Source of the DNA: Flaveria trinervia
Taxonomy: Eukaryota > Streptophyta > Magnoliopsida > Asterales > Asteraceae
Length of the DNA stretch: 64,000 bases
Reading direction: 5' to 3'
Assembly: GCA_025506515.1 (NCBI GenBank)
Contig: CM046453.1
Coordinates: 30,923,791 to 30,987,790, forward strand
Made by a program: the position numbers and the translations under genes. Under the pieces are notes generated by a model. That model worked only from the letters and a program-made list of their open reading frames with translations. It was not told the DNA's origin and made no database searches. Positions 45,591 through 59,300 of the stretch are shown here, in pieces. Within the stretch, counting starts at the first letter, position 1; each line of letters starts with the position of its first letter.

Positions 45591-47169
45591 TGAGTTTACA
45601 GTCATTTTGAACATTTTACTTTTAAGACCCTTTTAACTTTTGACAATAACATTATAACCTCTTAACCAAATCAGTCACCTCAGACGTGACTCTTTTAAAA
45701 ACACGTTGTCACCTCTGACGTGACTCTTTAAACATTGAAAAACATGTGGCCATCTCAGACATGACCCTTTTAGGTGAGTTAATTCCATTCTGATTTTCTG
45801 ATGGAGTCCGACAGACACACACACTAAAAGATTAACCTAGAAACAAACTAAATACACAAATAAAATTTGTTTTTGAACCTTTTGTGAGGGATAAAACCCT
45901 AAGATGGAAATCTACGGGATTTTATTCCGGAATCGAAAGCTTCAACTTATATTGACCACACCAGGACCAATTCAATTTTGGAATCATACAGGAACATCAA
46001 ATCATTTGGGACTTGTTATCAAACTCTTTCGATGCTCAATTCTTGGTGTTCATCCAGAGTCATCAGCAGCTTTAGGGAATCATACTGGAACTCTTAGATT
46101 ACCACATTGATTTGAACTTTCAAGAATTACAGCCACAATGATTGTCAATATGTTTGTCCACTTAAATCCATACACAGACTCTTGACTCAAACCGGTGATT
46201 GTTTTTGGTTTATTTAATTCAACGAACATTTGTGGATCCCACACTTATATGGTAATCAACATCCCTCAGGAGCTTTTGAGCGGTCTACAGGTATTGTTAC
46301 AAGAAGAGACTATTCTTAGAACTTTCATAGAGAAACGGTCCTCAGGTCAGTGCCATCGCACAGCAAAGAGGCGACAAACAACAATGAATTCTATAATATC
46401 TAGGTTATGCTTATCCTTAGGTCAGTGCCATCGCACAGCAGAGATGCACACAACCTATCTCCTTGTTAGAGAAGCTTTTATTTTGCACCAAATGCACCAA
46501 CAACATAGGTCATTTGCATTTTTCTTTCATTTTTTTTCGTGCTTTGCTCTATTTATGGTCATCCGCACACATTTGTGGCGTTTACATGCTCATTACCCCT
46601 TATTGGAATATCATTGATTGTGTTAACCAGTGATAAGATGGAAGCCCACAGTCAGTTGAACAACTTAGTTTGATCTTGAGATCACCAGTCCGGTCTAATC
46701 ATCTATTGTGTTGAATCTACCGACATATCAATTGTGGTCTAGCAACCTCTAGGTCTACTCTCATTGTGTTACCTTAGGAGTTACCAGTTTTTCTATCATC
46801 TTCCCTTTTATATTGCTTAGACTACACAGACTTATACTTTGAATTTTTTCATCTTTTCTAAATTAGGATTTTAAGTCCCTCTTGACTTGTTCCTGTGTAC
46901 TATCATATTCCAAAGGGTTTGAATCGGTATCTCAGATACGATCTACCTTGTATCAGCTTTCCACTCCTTCTCCCTCGGTTTTTCCTTTTCTTTTCTTTTT
47001 TTAATGTTGCTTGCTGACTTATTCTCCCCCTAAAATACTAAAATCAAACCTGTTTAATTATTTTAGGATTTTAATAAACACAGCGAATAACATGAGTTAA
47101 TTTAAACAGACTAAAATAAACAAATAAAATAAAATAAAATAGGAAAATTAACTAAACACATCGGACTAC
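45591..47169 (-). other. Spacer after pol, element G
   Basis: Minus-strand equivalent of 3302-4860 and 59706-61270. Three GTCAC-CTC-GTGAC units lie at 45665-45775 and two hairpin units at 46340-46372 and 46415-46450. The complement of a PPT-like tract sits near 47022-47035 (TTCTCCCCCT). The frame 46195-46617 on the plus strand has no counterpart in A or F. Confidence 0.65.
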
Positions 47170-50100
47170 TTCCCTTTTTAACGTCGTTGACCTCTAGCAG
47201 ATATTGAAAACGTGGTTTATCAAAGGCTTTAGTATAGAGGTCAGCGCTGAAAATCAGTATTAATTTTTACCACATCAATTAGTTCTTTTCGAAACAATCG
47301 TATGAAATGATATTTAATACCGATATGTTTGGTCTTAGGATGTTGGACCGGATTTTTATTACTGCAATTGCAGCGGAGTTATCTACAAAAATAGGAGTAG
47401 AATGGAACGTTAAACCATAATCCTGCATTTGTGTGTTGAATCCAGATGATTTGTGAACAGCAACTTGCAGTAGCAACATATTCGGCTTCACAGGTTGACA
47501 ATGCAACCGATGTCTGCTTCTTACACTGCCAGGTAATTAATCTTCTCCCAAAGAATTGACACCCTGCTGATGTAGACTTGTAGTTCATCTTGCAGCCTCC
47601 GTAGTCCGAGTCACTATACGCCGTGAGCACAAAATCATCATCATGAGGATACCACAACCGAGTGTGGGTGTACCCTTTAGATAGCGAAAAATCCTTTTGA
47701 CCCCGATCAGATGATTGACCTTAGGTTTAGCCTGATATCTTGAACATAAACATGTCGCATACATGATATCAGGTCTAGAGGCAGTGAGATACATGAGGGA
47801 TCCAATCATTCCTCGGTACATCGTGGCATCCACAAGATCTCCATTTTCATCAGGTCCAATGTCGTGATTCGTAGCCAGTGGAGTATCGGCAGCAGATGCA
47901 TTCTCCATGTCAAAGCGATTTAGAATGTCTCTTACGTACTTGGTCTGATGTAGAAAGATCCCATTTGGTGTTTGATCCACCTGTAGCCCGAGAAAGAACT
48001 TCATCTCCCCCATAGCACGCATCTCAAACTCTTTTGCATAACTGCTTCAAATTCATTGCATAACTCTTCGTCTTTGAACCGAAAATTATGTCATCAACAT
48101 AGATTTGTACGAGCAGTAGGTCGCCATCTTTTTCTTTAATGAACAACGTGCAGTCAATGACTCCCCTGCGAAAGCCGTGTTTCACAAGATGAGTCGAGAG
48201 TTTCTCATACCAAGCTCTTGGAGCTTGATGAAGCTCGTATAAAGCCTTGTCGAGCTTGTAGACTCTATCCCGATGATAAGGATCTTCAAATCCCTCGGGT
48301 TGACTGACATAAACTGTTTCTCTAATTTCCCCATGAAGAAATGCACTCTTCACATCTAATTGATAGACTTTAATCTTCATGTACGATGCATAGGCAAGGA
48401 AGATACGAATGGCTTCCATCCTTGCCACGGGTGCAAATAGCTCATTGTAATCAATTCCCTCGACTTGGCGAAATCCCTGAACAACCAGTCAAGCCTTGTT
48501 CCTGATAATGATCCCTTGGTCATCTTTCTTGCATTTTAAAACCCATTTGGTGCCAATGACCTTAGCACCTTTAGGTCTATCCACCAGAGACCATACACCT
48601 AACTTCTTGAACTGAAGAAGTTCTTCTTGCATTGCACTCACCCATGCCTCATCATTTAGTGCTTCACTGACATATTTTGGCTCAACCTGTGAGACAAAAC
48701 ACCGATAGGCACCATCATGAATATATCCCTTTTCCATAACAGAGGCATAATCAGCTGAGTACAGCTGATTTCGGGTTTGTACTCCTGATCGGACATCCCC
48801 GATGACATTGTCTAACGGATGATAAACGTTTAGACGTGATCCTGGAGTAGTAGGAACAGCTACCTCAGAGCCAAGATGATGAACATTTGGTTCTTCATCT
48901 GAGGTAGTTGGAGTTTGAGGCTCTGACGTCGAAGGTGCACCACTGGTAGATGCTTGTGGACTTTCAGGAACTGGAACCTGTTCCTACTGACTGTTCTGGG
49001 TATCTTCTTCAGCTTCATTTTCAGAGGAGGTGTCACTATGGTCGATTACTCCCCCTGAATGAGTAGATGATTCTCCCTGTGAGCTAGATGTTGGTGGATT
49101 GAAGCTATCATACATCATTCGTGTAGCTAATTCGTCATCCAAGGGAGAGAGAGGAATGTTGAAGGACTTGAAGAATCCATCATAGTCAAAGAAGTAGGCG
49201 GGTCCTTTGCTAGTAGGCGGTGTGGTGAATCGCTGAACACCAACATTACACCAAACTTCTACTAGACCTGTTAAGTTATTGTAAACTCGCTTGTTAGGTA
49301 TGTTGTATCCTAGAAAGATGCCTACATCTGCCTTCTTGCTGAATTTACCCTCTTGTGTCTTCTTCAGAAGTGTGCACGGCGCCCCAAATGGTTCGAGATA
49401 CTCCAAGTTCGGTTTGCGTCTTTGTAGTAGCTCCTAACATGTTTTTCCGTGGCGCTTGACTATCAAGACTCGATTCAGTGTATAACATGCATTTGCCACT
49501 GCCTTATTCCAGAATTGGATAGGCAGTTTCGAGTCTACCAGCATAGTCTGTGCTGTCTCTATCAAGCTCCTGTTCTTTCTCTCAGCAACGCCATTCATCT
49601 GAGGTGTGTAAGCAGAAGTGAATTGATGTACAATCCCCTTTTCCTTGCAGTATTCCTCCATCCAATGGTTCTTGAATTCTGTTCCGTTGTCTGAGCGTAC
49701 TTGTCTAACTTTCAGCTTGTAGGGAGATTCCAGTGTGGTTACCAACTCCTTGAATGATTCAAATGTTTCTGATTTGGATTTCAGAAACATTACCCAAATG
49801 AACTTTGAGTAGTCATCGGTGACCACAAAACAGTACAGGTCGCCTGCAATGCTCTTTGTACTGACTGGACCGAACAGATCCATGTGTAGAAGTTCAAGAG
49901 GAAGTTCTATTGAATTAACTTTATTTTCCTTATGAGACTTCTTTGTCTATTTACCTTTCTTTCAAGCTATACAGAAATCAGGAAGCTGAAAGTTCTTGAC
50001 ATTTACACCTCTCACCAGATCCTTCTGAATCAAGTGATTCATCTTCCTTTGACTGATGTGTCCCATTCTCCTATGCCAGGAGATGGAGTCTTTTTCAGTA

Positions 50101-50542
50101 GCTTTGGATAGAAAACACTGAACCTCATGATCCATTATAGAAGCTGTTGACAGATCTAAGACATAAAGATCTTTATATCTTGAAGCAGTAATCAAAACTT
50201 GGTCCTCAGGGATCACGTAGTCTTTCTTCAGTACGTAACACCTCTTGTTGTCGAAGATGACTTTAAATTCCTTATCACATATTTGAGAAACAGAGAGTAA
50301 GTTGTTTTGAAGTTGCTGAACATAGTTCACCCTATCAAACTTAACTTTCTGATTTCCAACTTCTCCCTGAGCTGTGATATATCCTCCCTTGTTTCCAGCA
50401 AACGAAACATGCCCTCCTTTTATTTGTTTGACATTGATAAAAGAGCTATGTTTCCTGTCATGTGCCTGGATGCTCCGTTGTCTACTATCCACGTGTTAGT
50501 TTCAACACTGTAGTGAACAACCTGCACATACAAGGTAGAGGG
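47170..50542 (-). pseudogene. pol: Copia pol (PR, INT, RT, RNase H), element G
   Basis: The protease block TWIVDNGASRHMTGN has Asn where the catalytic DSG is expected (about 50490). The pre-integrase finger SWHRRMGHISQRKMNHLI is at 50080-50030. The integrase core at 49883-49434 has MDLFGPVSTKS, RSDNGTEFKN and NGVAERKNRSLIE, keeping the D-D-E residues. Linker 49406-48984. RT 48737-48024 with LVDRPKGAKVIGTKWVLKCK, YQLDVKSAFLHGEI and YVDD at 48101-48090. RNase H 48022-47170. Breaks occur at about 49980, 49430, 48485, 48045 and 47400. Confidence 0.87.
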
Positions 50543-53375
50543 TTAGTTTAGGTTAGGAACCCAGGCTTTTACTGGCTTGGGTTTCCCAGAGGCATCACAC
50601 ATCAGAAATTCAACCCATTGACCCTTAGAGGGTGAGGGTAGCTCAAGTTCCTTCTTGTCATCATTATCAGCCACAGAGGTTGACTTCTCTTTCCATAAGC
50701 CAGATTTGTGCAATGCCTGTTTGTGATAGATAGTCGAGTGGCTAACGGATTGAACTTTCTGTTCACTAGTTCGTCTAGGTGGAGTTAAAGAGCTCCTCTT
50801 AGAATCCCTAGGTTTTGAGTCCTGAAGTGCAATCTTCTTCCTAGGTGTCTGATAATAAGGACAGTAGGAAGCAATGTGTCCACATTCTCCACAGTTGTAG
50901 CACGCCCTGCTATGAACTTTATGATTAAACTGTCTTTGTGGAGACGTGTGTGACACTCTAGTAATATCACTCACTTTAGGTTTTGACTCTGGTTCTTTTG
51001 ATGTGTTTACTGGTTTAACAAAATGACTGATTTAACCTGTTTGACATCCTTTTCTTTTGGTTAATTGGTCTTTGACTTGAAGTATGTGAAAGATTATCCT
51101 TAGAAGCCCTTTTTGGTTCTGATTTGACTTTGTTAGAACCTGACTTTAAGTTAACTTTTTCAAATTTCTTTTCCAGATTAACACAAGGCAATTTACCCTT
51201 TGCCTTTGAAGTGGTCTCCTTTTGTTTGTTTCCAGTGTCAATAGATGAACATAAGGAATCTGGATCACTAACAAGAGGAGTAGACACCACATGATCCTTG
51301 ATGGGATTACTACTTAAAGGTCTAGTTTTAGTGTTCATCAAAGTCTCAGGTGGTGGCGGAACCACTTTATAACCCAGTCCCTCTCCGCTGTTCCTTTCTT
51401 TTACTAAGTGTTGGACTATGTGCGACGAACTAGTCCAACTATGCAGTTTCTGTTTTAGTGAATTTACTTCTACTTCTAGAACTGCCTTTTGTTTCTTAGT
51501 GTCTTCTAGGGAGTTTAGATAATACCTAATGTCATTAGCTTGATTAAAGGCAACTACTTCGGTTTCCTTAAGCTGTTTAGTCAAAAGATCTATCTTTTCT
51601 TTATAACTGAGCTCATTTTGTTTTAGTACCCTATTAGCTCAGTGCATAGATGCAAATCTTTTATCAAGTTATCATTACGATCTAATAACCTAGCAATTTA
51701 GCATCTATGCTATTCCTAAAGGCATCACAATCAGAACAAGCATGATTATTAAACATTGTGTCAGTAGTACTTACCTGAGCAGATTAAGAAGCGTTTGCCA
51801 TCAATGCAGTATCAGATGATTCTGATTCTTTTGCTTCTGTCTTTTCTGTCTCTGACATGGTAGTCTCCACTTTTGGCTTGTAACTGACCTCGGTTGCAGT
51901 TGCTTCTTCACTATGTGACATTGCTATCTCAACTGCTAGATCTACTTCACTAGCGGAATCACTGTCAATATTTTCTACATTTGCAATGTTTGATTCCCCT
52001 GGTGAGACAAACCTAAAACTCCAATCCTGTCCTTCATCATCATGAGCAGTCAAGGCTTTTGAGTCCTTGTTTGAGGAAGTAGAACTGCTAGTTTGCTTGT
52101 CTAGATGAGTGAAGGATGAGAACGGGTTCCCATTCCCAGTCTTCTTTGGCTTCACACATTCTCTCTTGAAGTGCCCCTTTTCACAACAGTTAAAGCAGGT
52201 CACTTTACTCTTGTCGAAGCCAAAGGTGGTATCCTTAGTAGCAACCAAGTTCTGTCTAGTCTTTTTCACAAACTTCTTCGCCCTCCGGACAGCACTTGCT
52301 AAGGCCCACATTATGTCCATTCTCTCAAGCTCCATTTCGTCCACCTGCTCGTAGTCCTCATCTGCCAGATGGCAATTTCCAATCTTTCCAGCAATAAGTT
52401 CATCATAGGAATGGACCATTGCTGCTAATAGATCCATGTGCTCTTGAGCTACTTCCACAGTCACATTACCGAGGTTCTCGGTCTTCAGTCTAGTAGAATT
52501 TGCTTCAGATTCAATGTATTGGGTAGAAGAAGACCCTGACATTTCTAAACCTGAAGAAGGTGCATGTGTAGGACTCGATGAGCTAGACACAAATGTAGTC
52601 TGGAGGGGTGCTCCAGATGTCTTAGCTTGAGGAGTGGCATTGTATAAAGCTGGATTTTGATTGTATGTAGACTTCTAAGCTCTGTACTTCATTCTAAGTG
52701 ATTCTTCTCGTAACTAAGAATGAAGTCATTAATATCCAGTTTTGACAGCATTCCATTCTGTCTAAGATTAGACACGAATGAAACCCATTTTTCAGGCAAT
52801 CCGTCTGCAAAATTATTAACTTTCTCTTCCATGGTAGTAGCCACCCCATGTGTATGCAGTTCACTCATTAGATGGTAGAATCTATCTATAACATCGTCCA
52901 AACTCTCGTTTCCCATCGATGAGAAGTTGTCGAATTCCTTCTTTAACTCCTTAGCCTTGATTGCCTTCAACGAGGCATTCCCGTCGTACCTCTTCTCTAG
53001 CTCATCCCATAGTTTCTTGGACTGCTTATTTTCTGAGTACTGGTGGAATATCTATTTAGGGATAGACTGTGTAATCAATGCATAGACCCTCTTCTCTGCA
53101 TTATATTTGACTTTCTGCGCGTCTGTCATCCCTCCTAAGGTTAACTTTACTCTATCGGCTCCCACCGGTGTACTATATCGAATCTCGATGGCCTCCCATA
53201 GATTCGAATCGACTCCATTGAGGTAGATCTCAAAACGTTGTTTCCAGTGGGGAAACTCATCTAACGTTAAAAGCTTTGGTGGTTTATTATGATTACCCAC
53301 CTCACTCTCAAGTAGCAGCAGGTTCTGGATCCTAGAGTCCTTCCCAGCAGTAAAGGCTGACAATTGATCTTCCAT
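50543..53375 (-). pseudogene. gag: Copia gag, element G
   Basis: ATG at 53375 (MEDQLSAFTAGKDSRIQN). Gag core through QSIPK, a stop at about 53054, then KELKKEFDNFSSMGNESLDD and FADGLPEKWVSFVSNLRQNG. A CCHC knuckle CFNCCEKGHFKREC lies at about 52200-52160 and an acidic part at 52050-51790. A predicted coiled coil with LKQKLHSWTSSSHIVQHLVK is at 51450-51400, and the second knuckle CYNCGECGHIASYC at about 50920-50880. It ends WVPNLN-stop at 50543, in frame with the protease that follows. Five open pieces; the most readable family-P gag here. Confidence 0.87.
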
Positions 53376-53862
53376 TTTAAATAACTTTAAGTCTAATAAG
53401 CAATTTTGAGTCGGCCGACTGAAGGGTGCCAATGGACTAGGCGTGCGTATGAACACTCAGTCGTGCGTACGAACTCTATGACTGGTTCAATCGTGCGGCT
53501 GAACTAAGTGATTAGCTCAGTCGTGCGAATGAATCTGATGCGTATGAACCGTGCGACCGAACGGTTCAATCGTACGAATGGAGATACGACTATGTCCAAT
53601 CGTGCGACTGAGCAATGCGAATGAGTCCAGTCGTGCGAATCGCTCACTCGTGTGACTGAAGCTGCTGTTATGCAAAAATTTCTAGGTTAAACGTGTTTTA
53701 GCCGTAAAAATTAGAACTTTCGCAAGGTTGAATTGCCTAAGTCCGTAGAAACCAAACTTTGATGAGCAGGGAACGTCCAAGATCACTTTTGACATAAAAG
53801 ATTGCGTTTTTAGTGCAAAAACACCAACTTTTTATCAATCTTGATTGAATCACACGTAATGT
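53376..53862 (-). other. gag leader of element G with word array
   Basis: Word array at 53405-53660 directly before gag, as in F and C. The leader ends at 53862 inside CACACGTAAT, about 20 bases short of where a PBS should be, and the text changes to rightward LTR sequence. Confidence 0.7.
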
Positions 53863-54435
53863 TAGTGATTGCTTGAATGATTACACATAATGTTTATTAT
53901 TTAATACATAATACATTCAAACTTAACATGATAAAAATCTCATGCGAATGGCTCATGCTAATGAACCATACGCATGAATAACTTCACACGATTGACTCAG
54001 TCGCACGACTGAACCAGGAGACTGGATCAGTCGTACGATTGTACCATAAGATTGGCTCAGTCGCACGACTGAACACTCAGTCGTACGAATGATTCAACCG
54101 CGTGGTTCAATCGCACGACTGAACCAGACTAATGGTTCAGTCGCACGATTGAATAATACCAACCTATAAATACAACTCAATTCGTGAAAGAGAAGGACTC
54201 TCGATTAATTACGATTCCAGACGTACCCTAGCCGTCCAGAAACCTCTCAATTCGTTCTCCAATTCATAGAACACATTAGATCGATTCCCAATCGATTTCT
54301 AATGTTAGTTTCAATTCTTGATTGATTCTTCGTGTGTTCTTACTGATTGAATCGCAATCAAATAGGATTCCGCACTATTTGATCTGGTTTACACGTTAAT
54401 CTCTAGGTATTTCGGTCAAATACCAGGTCCTAACA
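53863..54435 (+). repeat. Right LTR of element G, U3 start truncated
   Basis: Partial U3, word array at 53945-54155, TATAAATA at 54165-54172, CGTACCCTAGCC, U5, end CAGGTCCTAACA. F gag follows directly. Confidence 0.85.
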
Positions 54436-56314
54436 CGGTGGTTCAATCCTATGACGGATTAGTTGCTGGAAAGATAGGTAACTGCCACCTGGCAGATGAA
54501 GATTATGAGCAGGTGGATGAAATGGAGTTGGAACGTATGGACAAAATGTGGGCTCTGGCAAGTGCTATCCGACGAGCTAAAAAGTTTGTCAAAAAGACTG
54601 GACAGAACCTGGTTGCAACAAAAGATACAACCTTTGGGTTTGATAATTTAAAGGTTACATGTTTCAACTATGGTGAGAAGGGACACTTTAAGAGGGAGTG
54701 TACAAAACCAAAGAAGACAAGTAATGGAAATCTCATCTCATCATTTAACCGTCAAGACAAGTCCACAGCTAGTAATGCTGACTCATAAAGTAAGGATCCA
54801 AAAGCCTTAACTGCTAACGAAGATGAAGGACAGGACTAGAGCTTTCGCTTTGTCTCACCAGGAGAGTCAAATATAGCTAGTGTGGAGGATATTGATGACG
54901 ATTCTGCAAGTGAAGGAGATATAGTAGTAGAGCTCGCAATGTCAAATTCTGAAGATACTGCAAATGTGGTCAACTTCCTGCCTGAAGAAGACAAATCTAC
55001 AAATGCATCATCATCTGAACCATCAGAACCAGAGACAACCGAGCCGATATTCATAGCTTATTCTTCTTGTACATCCCAGGTAAGTACTACTGACCAACTG
55101 TTTAATAATCATGATTGCTTAGAATGTAATAAATTTAGAGAAGTTATAGATTAAAAATTTACTGGGCTATTAGATCATAATGATAGCTTAGTAAAGGATC
55201 TGGAACTGTGCACAGAAGCTAATAGAGTACTGAAACAAAACGATCACAGTTACAAAGAAAAGATAGACCTATTAAATAAACAGCTTAGGGAAATGAGGTA
55301 GTTGCCTTTAACCAAGCAAATGACATTAGGTACTATCTGAACACTCTTGAGGACAGTAAGAAGAAAAAAGCAGTTTTAGAAGTAGAAGTGAATTCATTAA
55401 AACAAAAACTGCATAGTTGGACAAGCTCATCACACATTGTCCAACACTTAGTTAGGGAGAGAAATAATAGGGAGGGACTGGGATACAGAGTCGTTCCACC
55501 ACCACCTGAGACCTTGATGAACACCAAAAGTAAACCAATTAACAATAACCCCATCAAGGATCATGTGGTGTCTACTCCTCTTGTTAGTGATCCGGATTCC
55601 GTAAGTAAATCTAGTGAATTCGACCCTAAACTAAAGGAGGCCACTTCAAAGGCAATAGGAAAGATGCCTTGTGTTAACCTGGAAAAAGAATTTGAAAGGG
55701 TGAGTTTAAAGTCAAGGTCAAACAAAGTCAAACAAGAACCTAAAAAGACTATAAAATCTACTCAATCATGTGCATCATGTGACAGTCCAAGGAAACAAGA
55801 GATTAAAGATGTAAAACTAGGTAAAACAATTAATTTTGTAAAACCAACTCATACATCTAACAAAGTAGTGCCTCAGTCCAAACACACTAAAGTTGACCCT
55901 GTGACAAGTATATCTCCACCAAAACAAATAAACCATAAAGTTGAAAGGAGATCATGCTATAATTGTGGAGAGTATGGTCACATAGCGTCTCACTGTCCTT
56001 ATTATCAGACACCGAGGAAGGAAGTTGAACTTTCTGTATCTACATCTAGATCTTTTAAGAGGAACTCAGTGACGCCTCTTGAAAGGGATTGTGACCCCAA
56101 AGCTCAATCCATCAGCCAATCATCTGTTTATCACAAACAGGCGTTACACAAATGTGGATTATGGAAAGAAAAAACCTCCTCAGTGCTTGAAAATAAGAAC
56201 ACTCAGAATTCTGATCAATCCATAACCTCAAAGAGTCAGTGGGTTGAGTTTGTGATATGTGATGCCTCGGGGAAACCCAGGCCGGTTAAGGCTTCGGTTC
56301 CTGACAAGAAATAA
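54436..56314 (+). pseudogene. gag: Rest of gag, element F
   Basis: Resumes at VQSYDGLVAGKIGNCHLADE. The first knuckle reads CFNYGEKGHFKREC, with the second Cys changed to Tyr (about 54660). Stops at about 54786, 54838 and 55153 and a shift near 55300 break it. The coiled-coil part KQKLHSWTSSSHIVQHLVRE begins near 55400, and the second knuckle CYNCGEYGHIASHC at about 55957 is intact. It ends SVPDKK-stop at 56314. Confidence 0.85.
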
Positions 56315-56329
56315 TGTTTTCATTGACTG

Positions 56330-59300
56330 TGCAGGGTGTTCGCTACAGTTCTGAGACTAACACGTGGATTGTTGATAGCGGAGCATCCAGGCACATGACA
56401 GGGAACAAAGCTCTCTTATCAAATGTCAGATAAATTAAAGGAGGGCATGTTTCATTTGTTGGAAACAAAGGCGGGTACATCACAGCCCAATGAGAAGTAG
56501 GAAATGAGAAAGTTAAGTTTGATAAGGTAAACTATGTCCAACAAATTCAAAATAACTTACTTTTCATTTCTCAAATCTGCGATAAAGGATATAAGGTAGT
56601 TTTTGACAACAAGAAGTGTTATGTTCTACAGAAGGACTACGTGATTTTGGAGTATCAGATCCTAATGTCAGCGTCTAGATATAATGATCTTTATGTTTTG
56701 GATCTCTCAAAGGCATCCACAATGGATAGTGAAGTCCAATGTTTCTTGTCCAAAGCTACTGAGAAGGAATCCATCTCCTAGCATCGGAGAATGGGGCACA
56801 TAAATCCGAGGAAAATGAATCACTTGATTCAAAATGATATTGTGAGAGGAATAAATGTCAAAAACATTCAACTCCTGGATTTTTGTGTTGCATGCAAAAA
56901 GGGCAAACACGAAGAAATCTCATAGGAAAGAAAGTTCATTCTATAGAACTTCCACTTGAGCTTCTTCACATGGATCTGTTTGGTCCAGTCAGCACAAGAA
57001 GCATCGCAGGCGACTTGTATTGCTATGTAGTTACTGATGACTACTCAAGGTTCTCTTGGGTAATGTTTCTGAAATCCAAATCAAAAACATTGAATCCTTC
57101 AAGGAATTGGTAACTACACTGGAATCCCTATACAAGCTGAAGGTAAGACAGGTGCGCTCAGACAATGGAACCGAGTTCAAGAATCAGAGGATGGAGGATT
57201 ATTGCAAGGAAAAGGGAATTGCACATCAATTTACCTCGGCTTATACCCCTTAGATGAATGGCGTTGCTGAACGGAAGAGCCGTAACTTTATAGAGATGGC
57301 ACGGACTATGCTTGCAGACTCGAAACGGCCTATACAATCTTGGAATGAAGCAGTGGCAAATGCATGTTATACTCTTAATCGAGTTCTGATAGTAAAACGC
57401 CATGGAAAAACGTGCTACGAGTTATTATAGTGACGTAAACCTAACTTGGAATATCTCGAGCCGTTTGGGGCTCCGTGCACCCTGTTGAAAAAGACTCAGG
57501 AGGGAAAATTCAGTGAGAAGGTGATGAAGGGATCTTCTTAGGATACAACATACCGAACAAGAGAGTTTACAACAACTCAATGGGTCAAGTAGAGGTGTGG
57601 TGTAATGTTGATGTTCAGAGATATATCACAACGCCTGCTAGAAAAGGGCCTGCTTACTTCTTCGACTATGATGGTTTCTTCAAGTCCTTCAACATATCTC
57701 TTCTTCATCAGAAGACGAGATGGCAAACAAGATGATGTATGATGTCTTGAACACACCATCTCAAGATTCAACAAGTCATGATCCTACCAACTCAGGGGGA
57801 GCAGTTGACATGAGTGACTCCTCCTCTAATGAAGAAAATGATCAAATCAACCAGGATGTACAGGTTTCGACTACCACAAGTTCACAAGCATCGGCTAGTG
57901 ATGCTTCTGAACCATCAGAAACTCAGACTCCTATCTCCTCAGATCCAGAACCAAATGGTCATAATCTTGACTCTAAGGCGATTGTTAGACAACTCCTGGC
58001 TCACATCTAAACGTCTATCATCCTTTGGATAATATTATAGGAGATGTGAGATCAGGGGTTCAGACTAGAATTAGCTGTACTCTGCTGATTATGCCTCTGT
58101 GATGGAAAAAAGATACCTTCATGATGGTGCATACCGCTGCTTTGTGTCTCAGTTTGAGCCAAAGTATGTTAGTGAAGCACTAAATGATAAGGCTTGGGTT
58201 GGTGCCATGCAGGAAGAACTTCTTCAGTTTAAGAAGTTAGGTGTATGGAAACTAGTGGATAGACCTAAAGGGGCTAAAGTCATTGGTACCAAATGGGTTT
58301 TGAAATGTAAGAAAGATGATCAGGGAGTGATCATCAGAAACAAGACTCGGCTTGTTGTTCAGGGTTTTCGACAAGTTGAAGGTATCGAGTACAATGAAGT
58401 ATTTACACCAGTGGCAAGGATGGAAGATATCCGTATCTTTCTAGCCTATTCATCTTATATGAAAATCAAAGTTTATCAACTTGATGTGAAGAGTGCATTC
58501 CTTCATGGGGAAATCAGAGAAACAGTGCATGTCAGTCAACCCGAGGGATTTGAAGATCCATATCATCGGGATAGAGTTTACAAACTCGACAAGGCTCTAT
58601 ACGGGCTTCATCAAGCTCCATGGGCTTGGTATGAGAAACTCTCGACTCATCTTGTGAAACACGGATTTCACAGGGGAGTCATTGACTGCACACTATTTAT
58701 CAAAGAAAAAGATGGAGACTTACTGCTAGTATAGATCTATGTAGATGACATAATCTTCAGTTCAAAGAACGAAGAATTATGCAAAGAATTCGAAGCAGTA
58801 ATGAAGGCTGAGTTTGAGATGAGCGCCATGGGGGAGATGAAATTCTTTCTCGGGTTACAAGTAGATCAGACACCAAATGGAATCTTCTTATATCAGACGA
58901 AGTACGTAGAAGATATTCTAGTCGGTTTGACATGGAGAATAGTTCCATAGCTGGCACTCCACTGGCTACAAACCATGATGTAGCACCCGATGAGAACGGT
59001 GATCTGGTATATGCCACTATGTATCGCGGGATGATTGGATCTCTCATGTATCTCACTGCCTCCAGACCAGATATCATTTATGCAACATGTTTATGCTCGC
59101 GATATCAGGCAAAGCCTAAGGTGAATCATCAAATTGGGGTCAAAAGGATATTTCGTTATCTGAAGGGCACACCCACAATTGGGTTCTGGTATCCTCATGA
59201 TGATGACTTTGAACTTACAACATACAGTGACTTGGATTACAGCGGCTACAAGATGAACTACAAATCTACATCAGCAGGGTGTCAGTTCTTTGGGAGAAGA

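Larger units (their letters stand above)
43862..54435. mobile_element. Element G: family-P element with inverted internal domain, in the F gag
   Basis: The left LTR remnant (43862-44081) and right LTR (53863-54435) both point right, and a PBS pointing right follows the left LTR. Between them the leader, gag, pol, spacer, promoter and N-terminal aORF all point left. The right end is a proper CCTAACA followed by F gag. The left LTR lacks U3 and joins F gag at a short TTCCAG-like overlap. The arrangement fits a single inversion of the internal domain plus deletions at both junctions. Confidence 0.75.

Noticed and set aside
46195..46617. 140-codon plus-strand frame in the G spacer
   Set aside because: Equivalent sequence in A and F has stops in that frame; it covers the hairpin units.
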